In this document: one piece after another, positions 1-12,538 of the stretch
Layout: every line of letters begins with the position of its first letter
Position numbering within the stretch: position 1 is the stretch's first letter
Notes under the pieces: generated by a model
Databases searched by the model: none
Seen by the model: only the letters and a program-made list of their open reading frames with translations
Told to the model about the DNA's origin: nothing
NCBI RefSeq assembly: GCF_014805625.2
Contig: NW_023998439.1
Location: 836,846-900,845, forward strand
Origin: Glossina fuscipes
Taxonomy: Eukaryota; Arthropoda; Insecta; Diptera; Glossinidae
Reading direction: 5' to 3'
Length of the DNA stretch: 64,000 nt
Made by a program: the position numbers and the translations under genes

Positions 1-3000
1 AAGTTTAATATTATCGCCATCTTTCGCGATTATTCAGATAAAGTTAACCATAAGAGTAATAAAAAATTGAAAATCGTCGATTAAGTTTTTCACAAAAATC
101 AAGATAAAAAAAATAGGCAGTAATCCGCTCTGTAAAGCGGTACCTTTATAACGCGATCTCATATTACGCGATATCAATCCCACGTATAACACGGGCATTC
201 CGCCGTGTACATATTTCTGTACTCTGAAATTTATAATGATTTTCAGGTGTAAAAGATTCGTTAATACCAAAACCAGAAAAATGTTTGATGATTTGGGTTA
301 TACGAGGTCGTAAAAACGCGTTATATGGGAATACCGCGAAACCAATCGACCGCATTATAGGGGGCATTACCGTATATAGAAAGCGTATCTAGTCATCGGA
401 ATGTTTTCTGCATTTATAGCGATTATACGATAATTGTAAATAAAATTTTGAGCAAAGAGCCAAAGTAGGCAGATCAAGTTCATTTTGGAGGACTTTGCCA
501 AGGTTCTGCAAAATGTTTTGAATCAAATTCAAATCAATTGCCTGTGTGGTGGTAGTCCATTCGAACACATGGGTTAACCTTCAACTTATCGCGCGATGTT
601 TCGAATTGTGAGCGATTGAACGAAAGACGACTAACAAAAGTGCATACAAGGCACGACATAACCGACCCTCATCAAGTATATATACGTTACATGAGTTAGA
701 TGTTAGGAAATATAACGAACCAAAGATAAATCTAGTAACGCTTCAACCGTAAAACGAAAAATTCTCATATATATCTCCCCAAAGGACAACATACAGCCGA
801 TCGCAATCATTTCTAGATTTATTTTCCAAGTTCATAAGTGAAGTAGCGGCATTAAGCTTTACATGAATATTTACTTTACCTTGTAGGTAGTATGGTTTTC
901 CCCAAGTAGGTCGTGCCTTACCTCAAAGCTGATTTGTAGGCATTAAGTGCGAGTATTTGAGTTGAAGTAAGTTTTTGAGCGATAACTGACGCATAGCTCT
1001 ATGGTGAAATAATTTTGCGGTATATCCAATTTTTAAGGATAGGCATAAGAACGTTATCAACTGACTTGTGTATGCAAAGTTTATCCCAAAGTGAACCGGC
1101 ATTAAGAGACGATTTGAATTTGATTTTTTTTTCTTTTTTATGTTCTAAAATTCGTTATATGAAATAAGAAACTATTTGCCATGACGTATAGCATAAAGGG
1201 GGGAGTAATTCTTTAATCAACCGTTTATTGGAAAAATGTTTTCCAGGGTATATATACACCAAAGGGGAGAATATTTGACTAATATGCTGATATATTACAA
1301 TAAAATTTGAAGCGTAACTTTGCTGCAAGTTGAGAGGAAAATGAAATCTTATATAACTGTTAAGCAAACTTTCTCTTTGCATATATTTTGAAAGATAAAC
1401 AACAACCCTGTTCGCACAAAGCATAAGGAAACATTTAATGACCGAAAAAAAAAAAAACTCGATTTAGTATTTAACATCTGTTGCCAAATCTTAACAAAAA
1501 AGTTAATAACTGACAAAGGTGTGACTAAAGAAGTAATTTGTCAGATGTTTAAATACTTTTTTTTTTTATAATTAAATGTGAAGGCATTATAAAATGTAAT
1601 TTTGCTTAAACGAGAAAAAATGAAGAACGGTATGATAAGGCGAGGTAAGGTGTTGCACAGCAGCTTTTCGTTTATGCTTAAGCAGTAGCAATGAATGGAT
1701 GGCACAATAAGCGATAAAAATTGCAGAAAACCATTATTGCCTTAGAAAGTAAGTCATTAAAAACTTTAACCATAGAAGTTAAAGCAAACAGTAGTTTTCC
1801 TCACATTAACCGATTGTAAGCGAGCATTAATTCACGTAAGATAACATCGAATTGTCAAATCTATCAATGCGGCATACACTTTCCAGGATCCATTGCAAGC
1901 GATACTTATTACCGAACTTGTAGGATGTAATTACAAAAGCCATGTTATTTATTGAAGAAGAGAGTAGAGCCCTCTTTTCCATTTTACAAAGTGCTGTTAA
2001 ATCCGGTATAAGTTGTAACTCGGTATCTAAACTCTTTTAAGTCTGTCACGATTGTATTGTTTTTATTCATTTACTAACATAGCATATATCGTCTTAATGA
2101 TATAAAAAGAAATGCAATTTCAGTCCAGAGCCATTGCATTTAAGATAAGTTTCTCTTCATATGTTTGCAGCAGCATATTTACAAACATACTGAGCTTATA
2201 GTCATCGCTCTATCGCCTTTAGTAATTGAGCTATAAAAATTCATAAATGTTGCTATAGCTTAGAGTTACACAAATTATAGACTAGAGAATTGTTTTCTAA
2301 TTATTATTTAGAAACGAACTACTACTACTACTACTACTATTATAATTACAACCACTGCTACCACTACTCTACCAAAGGCACGTGCTTATCTTGCAAAAAC
2401 TCATATAAGAAAATGCAAAACCAAAAAGAAGCAAAGATATATATTCTTAAACTAGAGAAAACACTTTACATACCTTGCGGTTATAATGAACAGTTTGTAT
2501 GATTGATTGACTCTTACAGTGGTGGCTAAACGGTGAACCGGTTAATTATTTAACCGTGAGCTTAATAGTCAATAACACAAAATATGGCAACAATTGATAA
2601 TCTGTCTACCAAAAGTGCAGGGATTTCATGCGCTGCGATATAGATTTTTCTCTATATTTTCTGGAATTTAATAAAAACCTATAAACAATTTGAAAAAATA
2701 CAATTCCATATAGATATTTGTAGTAAAGTAAATAAAACGATTCACTTCACTTTCTGTTGACGACATTATTCTGTCGTTTGGTGTCTTTTTTCAAGGGTAA
2801 CATTCTTTCTTTTTTTTTTTGTTGTTGTTTTTTTTTGATATGTTCAGCTAAATCTGTCAAATGCACCATAAAACAAATCAATCTGAAATTATGTTAAGGG
2901 AAAAAATCAAACAAGGCAGACACAAACAAAAGAGAAAGAGAATTAGTCGGAGACTAAAAAAAAAAAAAAAAAGACCAAAATTGAAAGGAAGAAAACAGTT

Positions 3001-3033
3001 ATATAGCTTAAGTCGAACTTTTTAATATCTAGC
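1..3033. other. Gene-free AT-rich DNA
   Basis: No convincing coding exon, tRNA or mobile element is visible. Open frames here are under 90 codons and rich in Phe, Ile, Leu and Tyr, as expected by chance in AT-rich DNA. The stretch holds several A and T runs (around 1445, 1559, 2810-2836, 2957) and one CTA microsatellite. Confidence 0.6.
2318..2341. repeat. (CTA)n microsatellite
   Basis: About eight uninterrupted CTA/ACT triplets, followed by degenerate related triplets to about 2370. It gives a Tyr-rich open frame that is not a gene. Confidence 0.9.
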
Positions 3034-3055
3034 AATAGCGCTTGTGCGCGCTATT
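3034..3055. repeat. Perfect 8-bp inverted repeat
   Basis: AATAGCGC and GCGCTATT flank a 6-base loop. The stem is GC-richer than its surroundings. No T run follows it, and nothing identifies it as a known RNA. Confidence 0.5.
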
Positions 3056-3278
3056 TAAAGCCGAAATCCATCTGCTATATCGTGTATAGCGATCATATGT
3101 TCGTATGATACGTATTGCGTATAAACATCGCATTGTACGATTTGGCAGTGAACCTATTTATATACTGTACGCCCTATGCTCGTTTTTAGATAATAACGGA
3201 CGAAACAGTTTCGATTGTGACTGTTGCGCGTTACTTAAATACTATAATCTATGAAGAGCAAGTGGTAAGGGTCCCAAC

Positions 3279-3301
3279 TTTTTTTTTTTTTTTTTTTTTT
3301 T
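3279..3301. repeat. Poly(T) tract
   Basis: An uninterrupted run of 23 T. It could be the poly(A) tail of a minus-strand retroposon, but no recognisable body adjoins it. Confidence 0.9.
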
Positions 3302-3690
3302 GGCTATTGTGGGCTCTACCGATTTTCGAATTTGTTGCGTTGAAGAGAGAAAAAACATGTTAGATGTGACTGTCGTTTTTCTAGCTCAAGTTTTAACGTA
3401 TTTATTATCACACGGCTTGTGATGACCGAAATTGGGTTTAAATAAGTTCACCTGAAGCACGATTCACGGACTGTCGTAAGAAGAAGTTATGCTTTTGGAA
3501 AAGGATGAATGCCTTTTCCTCTCCAGAAGGCAACTTCGAGAGAGAATTCGTGTCAAAAAATTATTATTTCCACGAAAACCGCGTAAGTTGCAAACTCTTC
3601 GGCCTCTGTCCGGTATACAATTGAAAGTATTTTCGATGCATACATGTTCATTATATAAATATTTTTCTTTTATAATATTGATTAGATTAG

Positions 3691-4024
3691 CCAGTTTCCT
3701 AGTTAAGTGCTTGCAACGTACCGCAAATCAGATGGATGGGCGATTGTCGTATAAAAAGAAAAAGCTTGCTTTGCCGTTTTGGATATTTCAACCTTTTCTG
3801 TGGGTCAACTGCAATAAGTGTTTGGAATTAATCATTTCATCAACTAAAAACAAACCAGACTTTTCCAGTTCCACCAAATGCAGAATGTTGTCTTCCTGTC
3901 GAAGCGATGCAATCTCTGCTGAATCTGCTCACGAATTTTTACCCCGCGAACTCACAAAATAGAGTTACTTTTCATCTTCAGTTAGGATACTTTGTAAAAA
4001 CAATTTATTCTTATGTCGTTCAGC
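3691..4024 (-). pseudogene. Decayed mariner-family transposase fragment
   Basis: Read on the minus strand, this stretch follows the order of motifs of the central catalytic domain of a mariner (D,D34D) transposase. ERHKNKLFLQSILTEDEK (about 4021-3968) resembles the 'ERHK..FL..I.TGDEKW' block; the first catalytic Asp codon is at 3974-3976 and the next residue after EK is a stop where Trp is usual. CIWWNWKSLVCF (3882-3847) resembles the 'C.WWDWKG..YYEL' block, and YDNRPSI (3751-3731) resembles 'HDNARPH', with the second Asp at 3746-3748. A further piece near 3716-3691 resembles 'ETLEALNWE'. The two Asp codons share a phase but the WW block is in another, so at least two frameshifts exist. The N-terminal DNA-binding region, the third Asp and the terminal repeats were not found. 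The long plus-strand open frame at 3489-3962 is a shadow of this remnant. Confidence 0.75.
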
Positions 4025-4706
4025 TAAAGAAAAAGATGCTTTTGGCGTATGCTTTTCATTTGGCAATAAACTCGACATTTTCGTTGTTAAAAGAAACATT
4101 GTCTGCATTGCGATGTGTGTTGGTATTATGGCTTACGGCTTATTAATGCCAGAAGTTCAAACGTTTGTCGTCTACGTGGGCTGTTAGCAGCCAAAATTCC
4201 AATTTTTTGCTTACATATCTAGAAGAAATTAGATAAAAATACAAGAGTACAAGTTCTCTTCTGAAGCGTAGCGACCGGCAACAAACAAAATTGATCAGAT
4301 AGCATCCATTTAACCGTGCGAAGTTTGTGTGTGTGTGTCATATTTCTAAGCATTACAAATGGAATAGTTCATTTTGCATGCCCTTATTATGTTATAGCGC
4401 TTATGTAAAAACAAGAAAAAATTTTACTACAAATCACTGATTGATATATCATTGATATGTCAGCTTAATAACACGGCATTGCAGCCGAAAAAAAAAAAAA
4501 CAAAAAAACACAACAACAGCAATAACAAGTACAACAATATCGGAAAGAAGAAAACAGATTTACGCTGTCAAAATATAGCATTCATTCAATCGTTCGTTCA
4601 TTCATTCCTTTGCTGTCAGCAACATTTGATCAGCCAGTTAGTTAGTCGTCGCGTCAGTCTCTTAGTATGATTTACAGTCATCAGCAGTATCATCTGTATC
4701 AGCATC

Positions 4707-4750
4707 TCGTCGTCGTTGTCGTCGTCGTTGTCGTTGTCGTCGTCATCATC
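4707..4750. repeat. (GTC/GTT)n imperfect trinucleotide repeat
   Basis: About 14 triplets of CGT, CGT, TGT type ending in CATCATCATC. It is an unusually GC-rich microsatellite for this window. Confidence 0.9.
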
Positions 4751-4824
4751 AACGCAAGCAAATGAAATTGAAATTTATTCAATGACGTTCACAACACACA
4801 CAGACAAGTAATATCCTATATAGA

Positions 4825-4858
<34 letters not shown>
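4825..4858. repeat. (TA)n microsatellite
   Basis: Seventeen uninterrupted TA units followed by a shorter degenerate TA stretch to 4874. Confidence 0.95.
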
Positions 4859-4861
<3 letters not shown>

Positions 4862-4986
4862 ATATATATATACGTATGTAGATACAAACATTAAGATAAA
4901 TCTTTTAAGAATTGCTGACACGTCATTTTTGTGTGCACACGAACGTAAGCTGTTGTAGGTGTTTGCACCTATATGCACACATTATA

Positions 4987-5009
4987 TGTGCGTGTGTGTG
5001 TGTGTGTGC
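4987..5009. repeat. (GT)n microsatellite
   Basis: GTGC followed by about nine GT units. Confidence 0.95.
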
Positions 5010-6194
5010 ATAAACATAAGTTAAGCAAACATTTGGATATTTTTTCCGATGTCAAGCATTATATATGCATGTTCTCTTCAATTTTAAACTAGATTTGCAA
5101 TTAAATTTATTTCAAATTTAGAAACTCGTGACTCAATTTAAATTGTTTGCATTTAAAGCTCAATTATGTTAATTACATGTAAAAGTCTCGTTCGCTTCAA
5201 TATTTCTAGGTTTCAGTCTTAATTTATTTCTTCTAGATTTCAGTCATCTTAACTTTATTAATGAATGCCGTTCACTTAAGTTCTGTTTTAGTTCTGTTTC
5301 AGTTCAGTTCAGTTCAGTTTAGTTTGATTTTAGTACTTAAGTTTTATGTTACATTCATTCGATATGCAATAACGAACACTCGTACAATAGTAAAGCAATA
5401 GAGCAATAAAAGCACTTTTGTGTCGTTTTTACTTTTGCCTTAAGTTAAATGAACAAAATCGCTACATTTCTAGGACCTTGGTATTAAATAGAGCGCAGGT
5501 GACCATAGCAATAAATTATTATTAAACTTATTATAATTAATTAGTTGTGTTTCACTTTTGACGCGAACTAAGAATTTTTTTTTTTTTTTTTTGTATATTG
5601 AGTTACGAAATAAGGTTGAACTTCGTATTTCTAAAACTTGACTTATTATTCTTAACGAAATATTTCTTAATGACGTCGTTATGTCGATTAGTATCGAATT
5701 AATTCTAAGAAATAAAAATATTTGCATCATCAGCAATGGATTTTTGTAGATAATTACATTATATGCAACGGTACAGATTTCTTCCCCTTGATGACTCGAT
5801 GAATAAGTAAATAAAACTTTCCATTGCCTACTTTAAGAATATAGAAAAATTTCGTTAATTACGAATTGTCGATAGGGAGAGTCTGCGTTAATAAGCTTTC
5901 TGTGAAAATTTTCAAACAGCTATGTCTGCATGACTTCGAATACATAAAACTGGCGGATCATTTTGATATGAAGTTTAAAGATTTAATTAAGCACAAAGAA
6001 GTAACTGTACTATTGTAATGCTGTAGAAGCTCCTGTGTGCTATGTTCCATAGCTCAGATAAGTCTCGGTTAATTAAGAGTGTATGTGTAACTCCTATAAA
6101 AATGAGCGATGGTCAGAGATCCTACAAAATCATTTATCATATATGATAATAGAAATGGGTTTAGTCACGACCGTTCATTCGTTACTCCCTACGT

Positions 6195-6355
6195 GTTTTT
6201 TTTTTTGGTTTTGCATGGCCAATCATTCGGAGGTGAAAACAGAGTGATGCGTCAGAAAGAAGCGAAGAAGGAGGATAGAAAGTCCACGCAGCCCAGCCAA
6301 TCTATGCGCGTTGAGTAAAAGCGGTTGAACAGTACTGAGATTCGAATCGGGTCGG
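6195..6355 (-). mobile_element. tRNA-derived SINE copy, 5' truncated
   Basis: On the minus strand, ATTCGAATCTCAGTACTG (centred near 6340) is a good RNA polymerase III B-box followed by the same 3' flank ('CTCAGTGCGGTTTAACC'-like) seen at 45207-45235. Further along, CTTTCTATCCTCCTTCTT matches TTTTCTATCCTCCTATTA in the copy at 50.5 kb. The minus-strand 3' end GATTGGCCATGCAAAACC followed by A10 matches GATTGGTCATTTG followed by A10 at 50.6 kb. The A-box part is missing. The pattern fits reverse transcription from a polyadenylated SINE RNA that was truncated at its 5' end. Confidence 0.7.
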
Positions 6356-7907
6356 AGAAAAAAAAACTGGAATTGGAAATTTCATACCTTACCAACAATG
6401 TTCTGGAATTGATTTAAGAAGAAAAATTGAAAATAAAACGTTTCAAACATTTTGAGTTCCACAAAAGCATTTACAGCCAGGCCTTAAAAAACTTTTAAGG
6501 AAATTTTCAGATATTGTTGATATTTCGCAAAATCTGAACATACAAATTTTTTTATGACAAATTGATCGACCATTGATTAAACAATCGATACCCGGTTGCA
6601 GTTCGCAATTACTGAGCTCTTGTCGTAATATTTTTAAAGATTATTGAATAATTTCCAAGAGACCTTTCTAAGCATCCGTCTGTTCAGCAGTTATGCTCTG
6701 CTTTTTCAATTAAACTTTTTCAAATTTGTTTGATGCTCCCTCCTTAGACTTCCGCTTGTGGAAATCTTAGACCGAAACATTTACGTACCGAAAAGTAAAA
6801 GAGAAATGAAATTATAAGAGATTGCTTTTTACTTCTTTCCTGAAAAGGTCAGCATCTCTACGATTGATTTCTTAAGAAAAATTTGAAAGAATTTAATATA
6901 TTTCAAGTCTACTTTCCATAAGACTAGGACTGTTTATGCTAGTATAAGAATCCATTTATTGAATGTTCGATCAGGGACAACCCTTAACGCAAAAGTCGCA
7001 CATAGATGAATATATTTTAAAATGAAGTACGTATTAGATTAAAATGAAAGACAACTTAAAAGTGCTAGGTCATGATAACAGATCGGCCAAAAAGCAGAGT
7101 TTATTATGGTCAGAAATAGATTTGTTTTCTGATTTACTTATTCGAATTACAAAATTTAGTGTTAAGAAAAATTCCAATTAGTAGCTCGTCTTGCCCTAAA
7201 GGTCTGGCACTCTCCGCGCTTTTTGAGAGTGACAGTCACAGATAACTGTATAACGCCAAGTGTAGATGTCCGTTATGTTTACTAAAGAATTTGAAGAATA
7301 TTTTGCACAGAATGAATTATGTTTCTTTGAATTGAAGAAAGGAAATTATTTTCTACTTGATTATCTCTCCAATGTATCTACGTAGGTGAAAAGAGATAAG
7401 CTCCTTTTATATGTAATTTAGTGAAGTAATTTTTCTTAAGGAATAATTCATGATATGAACGCTTTAAATTAATTTAATTGAAAGTTATCTAATTATAACA
7501 GAAAATACAGCAAAAAAAAAAATAAATGTATATATATTTTTTTTTTGCAAGTTCGCTCATTGAATCGTCTTTATAATATATATATATCTTGTTTTACGCA
7601 TGAACTTGTTTTAATTAAATTAAGTAAAGCGAAATAACACTTGCATTAGAAATGACAACAAAAGTTATTGTTGTTTGTTTCATAACAAAGAATCTTACGC
7701 AACATAAACATAGGCTCTTATTATGTCTTCTTCAGATACAGCCTCCATCAAGGACTTATATAAGCAATTAATTGGTTCGCATAAGTACTTTTAACTTTGT
7801 CTTTCTCGTCTTCAATTGCTTTGATAAACATAAGTTTGCTTTATTAAATTGATTAATTACAGTTTATTGTAATAAATTTATAGCTACTAGAAGAAACTTA
7901 TGCATAA

Positions 7908-7944
7908 GCACACACACAACCACACACACACACACACACACACA
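7908..7944. repeat. (CA)n microsatellite
   Basis: CA units with a single AAC interruption near 7918. Confidence 0.95.
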
Positions 7945-8213
7945 AACATCCGCATACATACATACACATAAACAAAGCACTCGTTAGATAATCATGTAAC
8001 TTTATGCGAAGGTTTAAAGATTGATTTTCGAAAAGAACAAATGATTTATTTATTTGAGAATAATTTTATGCGAAATTAAATAATATTTAAAGCGAAGCGA
8101 TGGGCAAAATAAATCTCTTTATACGCTGAGCACAATTTAACTATTAAAAGATAGTTGGCGGCTTGCTTGTCTAACAAAGTTGTTTATCAACGAATTTCAC
8201 TTAGCCGGAATTA

Positions 8214-8234
8214 TTGATGATGATGATGATGATG
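8214..8234. repeat. (TGA)n microsatellite
   Basis: Seven TGA/GAT triplets in a row. Confidence 0.9.
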
Positions 8235-10229
8235 GAATCATAGAGATTATCATTAGTGCGCAAAACCCGTGATATGTTTCGCTACTTTCAACTGCCGTTT
8301 ATAGCTCACACCGATAATTATGTCATACGATTTTTTAAGCCATTACTTACCAAAGTTTGCTTCCTCTATGCGTCGAAGAGATATCCAAGTTGAAAGCAAA
8401 GCAGCAGTAAGGTAAAACAATAAACTGACCATGGAAATAGCATTTACGATTACTTGAACATCCGTTGCGTAGAGTGTGTTAGAATTTGTTACATATCCAT
8501 TAAAAGCTCGATGTCAGCACGTCTTTGTTCTGAACTATGAAATGTTTAATTATTTCTGCTTTGATGCAGGGTTCACTACTGTCGAGATCTTGTGTGATTA
8601 ATGCAAAGAATTATATTTTCCGGCCTGACCGATCCGCTTATGTTTGATATTTGTCTCAAGTGAAACATATTCACTTTTATCAGGTATGCGACCAAGACAA
8701 GGTGCAAATTCTCTCCCAAGTAACGAATTAACGAATATCTTCCATCTGGCATCGGAAAATATGTAATGTTTGTAGTTCTATTGAAAAGATTAAATGTTCG
8801 GGACGCACCTTTGTCTTAAGAATTCTATCTTAATTGATAGTAAACAAATCAATTTCAATTTGGTTCCAAACGTATTTTAGTTAAAAATTATTCAAATTCT
8901 AGCGAATTTTTAATTTATGTATAAAATATATGTAAAATCATTATATAGGAAAAAAAAAAAAATACAAAATGAAATATAAATTGAAATGCAAATATTTTAT
9001 TATAATGAATGTCTTTGACACTAGACGCTATCGATCACTATGGTATGCTAAGTTTATCATTAATATGATATGACATTCAACAAATAGTGTGCATATATCC
9101 GATTCAGGTGTTGATCTAGAAAATTTTATCTTTAGGATGCTAATGGAGTTTCTTAAATCGTAAAAGTATAAGCGGAAGGCGCTAAACTCGAACTGTGCAA
9201 ATAGTGATGAAAGATTTACTTAAAGAAAGAAGAAGGAAGAGAGTTTTGAGCGATAGCAACAAAAATTAAATATAAAAAAAAAAACAAATTGCTCTGTCGA
9301 AACATATTCTTGGGGCATTCAAGAATTGCCAGCCATTTCTTTATGTTTACGATATGAGTTATAAGGTTAAGGTTAGTTAGCTGCGTTTGATTTAACTGAG
9401 ACTAGAGGTTGTACAATTTGATGAAACGTTTTCGTGAAGCAGTCATGTTTGAATTAAGGATACAGTCTACTGGGTCAAAACATAAGGTATATAAGCAAGC
9501 AACTGATATGTTATGGGTTCTCATTTATATCATAATATGAGATTTTATTTAATGGACTATATATAAAAGTTCTCAATAATAATAAGCGTAGTCTCGCATT
9601 CGTTACATTGCATTCAAATGAAGTTCTGTTAAGAAGACATTTGATACAGTTTTGATACAATAAAATAGCAAACCACAACATATACTGAATTCACCCTTTG
9701 AGCTGTAAAACTAGCCGAAAGTGTCCAAAAATCATTCAAGTCGGCAAACCTATAACAACAAAATGGCACTTCAATCTTGCGAACCGATTTGTGGGAAAAA
9801 TCTGACATGGACTATTTCTCATGAGGACAAAATGGGTTAGAAAATTTGGTCAAAGTATTGATCCTTCTTATGTAATTTGATTCCCTTCTACTTCCATCTG
9901 ATTGTAAACCCCAGAAAAAGCTTTTATACTTCTTACTTCATACCGCTTGAACTACAAAGTCTCTAAATATAAGCGCCAATTTCAAGATCCTTGAAGTAAC
10001 CGCAAACAGCTGTACTAAAAGGTTCAGAATTATTAGCGAAAAACTTGAGTTTCCATTGCTGATAGAAAAAAAAAGACACATGGGTCTCTATATATCGATT
10101 AGGGCGGTTTGGGTCAGAATTTTTATATAGTTTTTATATTTGTACTATTATTATCAGAGAAGAAATTCCAAGAATAATCTCTTAAAGCACAGGGAATTCC
10201 AAGACTAATCTCTTTATTAAAAACTAATC

Positions 10230-10340
10230 GACTTTATTGAAAACTCTCTCGCACTTAAGATTTCAACCCGCGATCACTGAGTTGTTAGTTTAGACTCTTT
10301 GTCTACTTGGCCACTCAGGCGGATGCTGTTTTTATAAATT
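10230..10340 (-). mobile_element. tRNA-derived SINE copy, head region
   Basis: On the minus strand, GCCTGAGTGGCCAAGTAGAC (10320-10301) resembles an A-box of a Ser/Leu-type tRNA head and GGGTTGAAATCT (10269-10258) resembles the B-box GGTTCRANTC. The spacing of about 45 bases between boxes is in the tRNA-like range and equals that in the copies at 38.5 kb and 43.2 kb within a few bases. The 3' body is short or very diverged; no clear poly(A) end was found. Confidence 0.65.
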
Positions 10341-10980
10341 TTTATAAACTCTCCCTTTTTCGAAAGTAAGAAGAGATGTACCTTCTATTATACTTTATGC
10401 ACATTTGGATTTTCCGACGATATAGGGCACCCGTAGGGTATAGGGAGAGATGAGTGGTGCTCAATCAAGTCACAATTTTGGAAGTATAGGTCAATAGATC
10501 ATAAATTATTTCCTTTTATATTGTTCGCGATGTGCACGACTGAATCCCGGCATTGGAAATAATAAGTAGCCGCAAGGTTATGAAAATTTAATCGATTTTC
10601 TTCCTATAGTTTTTCTAGAATATTTTTTCGGAATTTTATCTCCTAACATGGGAATTTAAAATATCTTTGATCTATAAAAAAAACTCAATTTAATTGTTAA
10701 GCCTTCTATTTCGAAAATGCTGCATGCACCGTAGGCTTCAAAAATATATAAGCATTTACAGGAAGTGAAAATTGTATGTATTTGTCTATATATTTATATA
10801 TGAGAGATTGCATGCTGTTGAGAACTTCAGTTTAAAATGCTTTCTCAATTCCTCACTTATAAAAACAACGTAATTAAGGATGGAAAAGGAAGATGTGATG
10901 GACATTTGCATATAGGCTTTCGTAATTTACAGAATTTTGTATTTATTGCTATTATTGCATTCACATAAGTAAACTCAGTG
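10341..10980. other. Gene-free AT-rich DNA
   Basis: Nothing recognised. There are short TATA-type tracts near 10780-10800 only. Confidence 0.5.
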
Positions 10981-11020
10981 AGACAGTGAGAGAGAGAGTG
11001 AGAGAGAGAGAGAGAGAGGA
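10981..11020. repeat. (GA)n microsatellite
   Basis: GA units with two GTGA interruptions. Confidence 0.95.
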
Positions 11021-11086
11021 TGACTTTGACATATAACACTTAAGGTTTTTAGTTTTCATAAATAAATAAATGTGAATATACTTTTA

Positions 11087-11141
11087 TGTGTGTGTCTGTG
11101 TGTGTCTGTGTGTGCTTGTGTGCGTGTGTGTGTGTGTGTGT
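11087..11141. repeat. (GT)n microsatellite
   Basis: TGTGTCTG and TGTGCTTG variants followed by ten pure GT units. It encodes a Val/Cys run in a spurious open frame. Confidence 0.95.
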
Positions 11142-11343
11142 AATGGCGTGCAAATGAACTTTATTTATACATTTTTTTCGCATTGTTTGTTGTTGTGTCT
11201 ATCCTGCAGGTATAACTGTAATATATATATAAATAGAAAATATTTATTGGATTTGATATTTCACACATATCCCAGATATCATTCATTTACAAAGCTTGTG
11301 AAGGAGACTAAACATTTAAAATACAATAAGTAGGTGTCAAATA

Positions 11344-11366
11344 TTAGGTCGAGCCATAAGTAACTT
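11344..11366 (+). repeat. Mariner left terminal inverted repeat
   Basis: Matches the reverse complement of 11810-11832 at 22 of 23 positions. It directly abuts a TA dinucleotide. Confidence 0.85.
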
Positions 11367-11421
11367 TGCTTTTTCTCACTGAATAACAAAATTATGTTCA
11401 TTTAACTGTTGACTATGAGGT

Positions 11422-11606
11422 ATTCAATCTTTTCAGTATACCTCTGGTTGATCGACGTGAATTTTGCCCCAATATTGCCTTTAAAAGATTGTCGTCAAAG
11501 TCGAAAGTTTGTCCCGTCGGATGTCTCCAGAACGGAATTTTACAAACCTATGTTCAACTATCCGATTAGGTATCAGTCCTTCACCGTATATGCTGTATAT
11601 TCTTCC
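11422..11606 (-). pseudogene. Mariner transposase N-terminal remnant
   Basis: On the minus strand, GRIYSIYGEGLIPNR followed by IVEHRFVKFRSGD (11606-11523) matches the first helix-turn-helix of mariner transposases ('..IC.VYGEG.ls....qkWFakFRSGDf'). A second block, LLKAILGQNSRRSTRGILKR (11487-11428), matches the linker and start of the second helix-turn-helix ('LLeaNPRRSTRELAErLN'). The blocks lie in different phases (codon starts 11604 and 11485), so a frameshift separates them. The GRPR-like linker is degraded and everything after the second helix-turn-helix is deleted, including all catalytic Asp residues. It cannot encode an active enzyme. Confidence 0.8.
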
Positions 11607-11809
11607 AGCTGTCGCCGTAGCACTAATGACTTTAATTTAATTTCCCAAACTATTACATGGCGAATATGCACTTTGTGACTCTCAGAGATTAAGAAAAACA
11701 CTTAACCGTAATATGCACCATATGAACCGGTTGACAGAAGACTAGCTTGTTTGTTTCGGCGACCTATTGTGGATAGATAAGTATAATAGATTTTAGCTAA
11801 CTGCATCGG

Positions 11810-11832
11810 AAGTTACTTATGACTCGACCTAA
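11810..11832 (-). repeat. Mariner right terminal inverted repeat
   Basis: Reverse complement of the left repeat with one mismatch; followed immediately by TA. Confidence 0.85.
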
Positions 11833-12538
11833 TAGGAAGGAATTTATGTGAAATTTCCTATAGACTGCTTTTTTTTTTTTATAATTTTGTTAATGAATAA
11901 CAATTTTTTATGATATGGCAAAGAAACATTTTAGAAGTCACAAAACTCTCAAAACAGCAAATCAAAGGCGATTTAAAAACACATCTGAGGAGCTCTTAAA
12001 TTTAAAACTTTTAATACGAAACCGATTGTTAACAGAACTTGGGTATTTTCAAAAATCATTTCCTCCACCTTAAAGAAATACGCCCAACCTTGCAGATCTC
12101 GAAGACAAATTCATCACTATTCGTTGATTGCAGCAACATATGGTACTAAGGTGTTAAAACATATATATAATATAAGTATTTCGTCAGACATGATGCTTGC
12201 TTTCGCAAAGCCGATTTTCTCTAGTACTTTAGCGTGTCGTTGTTATACTAATCGTTCTTTGCTGAGACACATCTTATGTTTCACCCGCAGTCCTCGCTCT
12301 TTTCGCCAAAATACTTCTACAAACACATATATCGAAAAAAAAATTATTGTCAATCAGTTTATCATTTAACCGATTTACCAAAACAATATTGAAAAGCTTT
12401 TCTCGCTACATCCGTTCACATTACCTAAAGAATATGCAAAATTTTCACACATGTATATATAAAGATAGATAATGAAATTTTTGCAATTAATCACTTGTAT
12501 TGGACTCCATTCTGAGATATTGCTATTATCAAAGGATG
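11833..12538. other. Gene-free AT-rich DNA
   Basis: Nothing recognised beyond short A and T runs; the 81-codon frame at 12124-12369 has no splice or family signal. Confidence 0.5.

Larger units (their letters stand above)
4025..6194. other. Gene-free stretch with microsatellites
   Basis: Apart from the simple repeats listed separately, this holds a run of short CATTC/GTTCATT and CAGTT/TTAGT repeats at 4583-4670 and a (CAGTT)-like cluster at 5285-5330. Such low-complexity initiator-like sequence is often seen near fly transcription starts, but no TATA box or downstream exon supports a promoter here. Confidence 0.5.
6356..10229. other. Gene-free AT-rich DNA
   Basis: No convincing exon, RNA gene or mobile element was recognised. 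It contains a CA microsatellite, a TGA microsatellite, and short A or T runs around 7513, 7540, 8950 and 9276. No open frame longer than 60 codons is present over nearly 4 kb, which argues against unrecognised coding exons of any size. Confidence 0.55.
11344..11832 (-). mobile_element. Mariner deletion derivative (MITE-like), 489 bp
   Basis: The two ends are inverted repeats of 23 bases with one mismatch: the left starts TTAGGTCGAG and continues CATAAGTAACTT after the single variant base, and the right end is its reverse complement. Both sides are flanked by TA (11342-11343 and 11833-11834), the target duplication expected of Tc1/mariner elements. The interior carries the remains of the N-terminal part of a mariner transposase on the minus strand (11606-11422) and no catalytic domain. 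A full mariner is about 1.3 kb, so this is an internally deleted copy of the kind mobilised in trans. The coordinates are fixed by the repeats. Confidence 0.85.

Noticed and set aside
3489..3962. 157-codon plus-strand open frame
   Set aside because: Lies opposite the decayed mariner transposase, whose motifs on the minus strand explain the sequence better.
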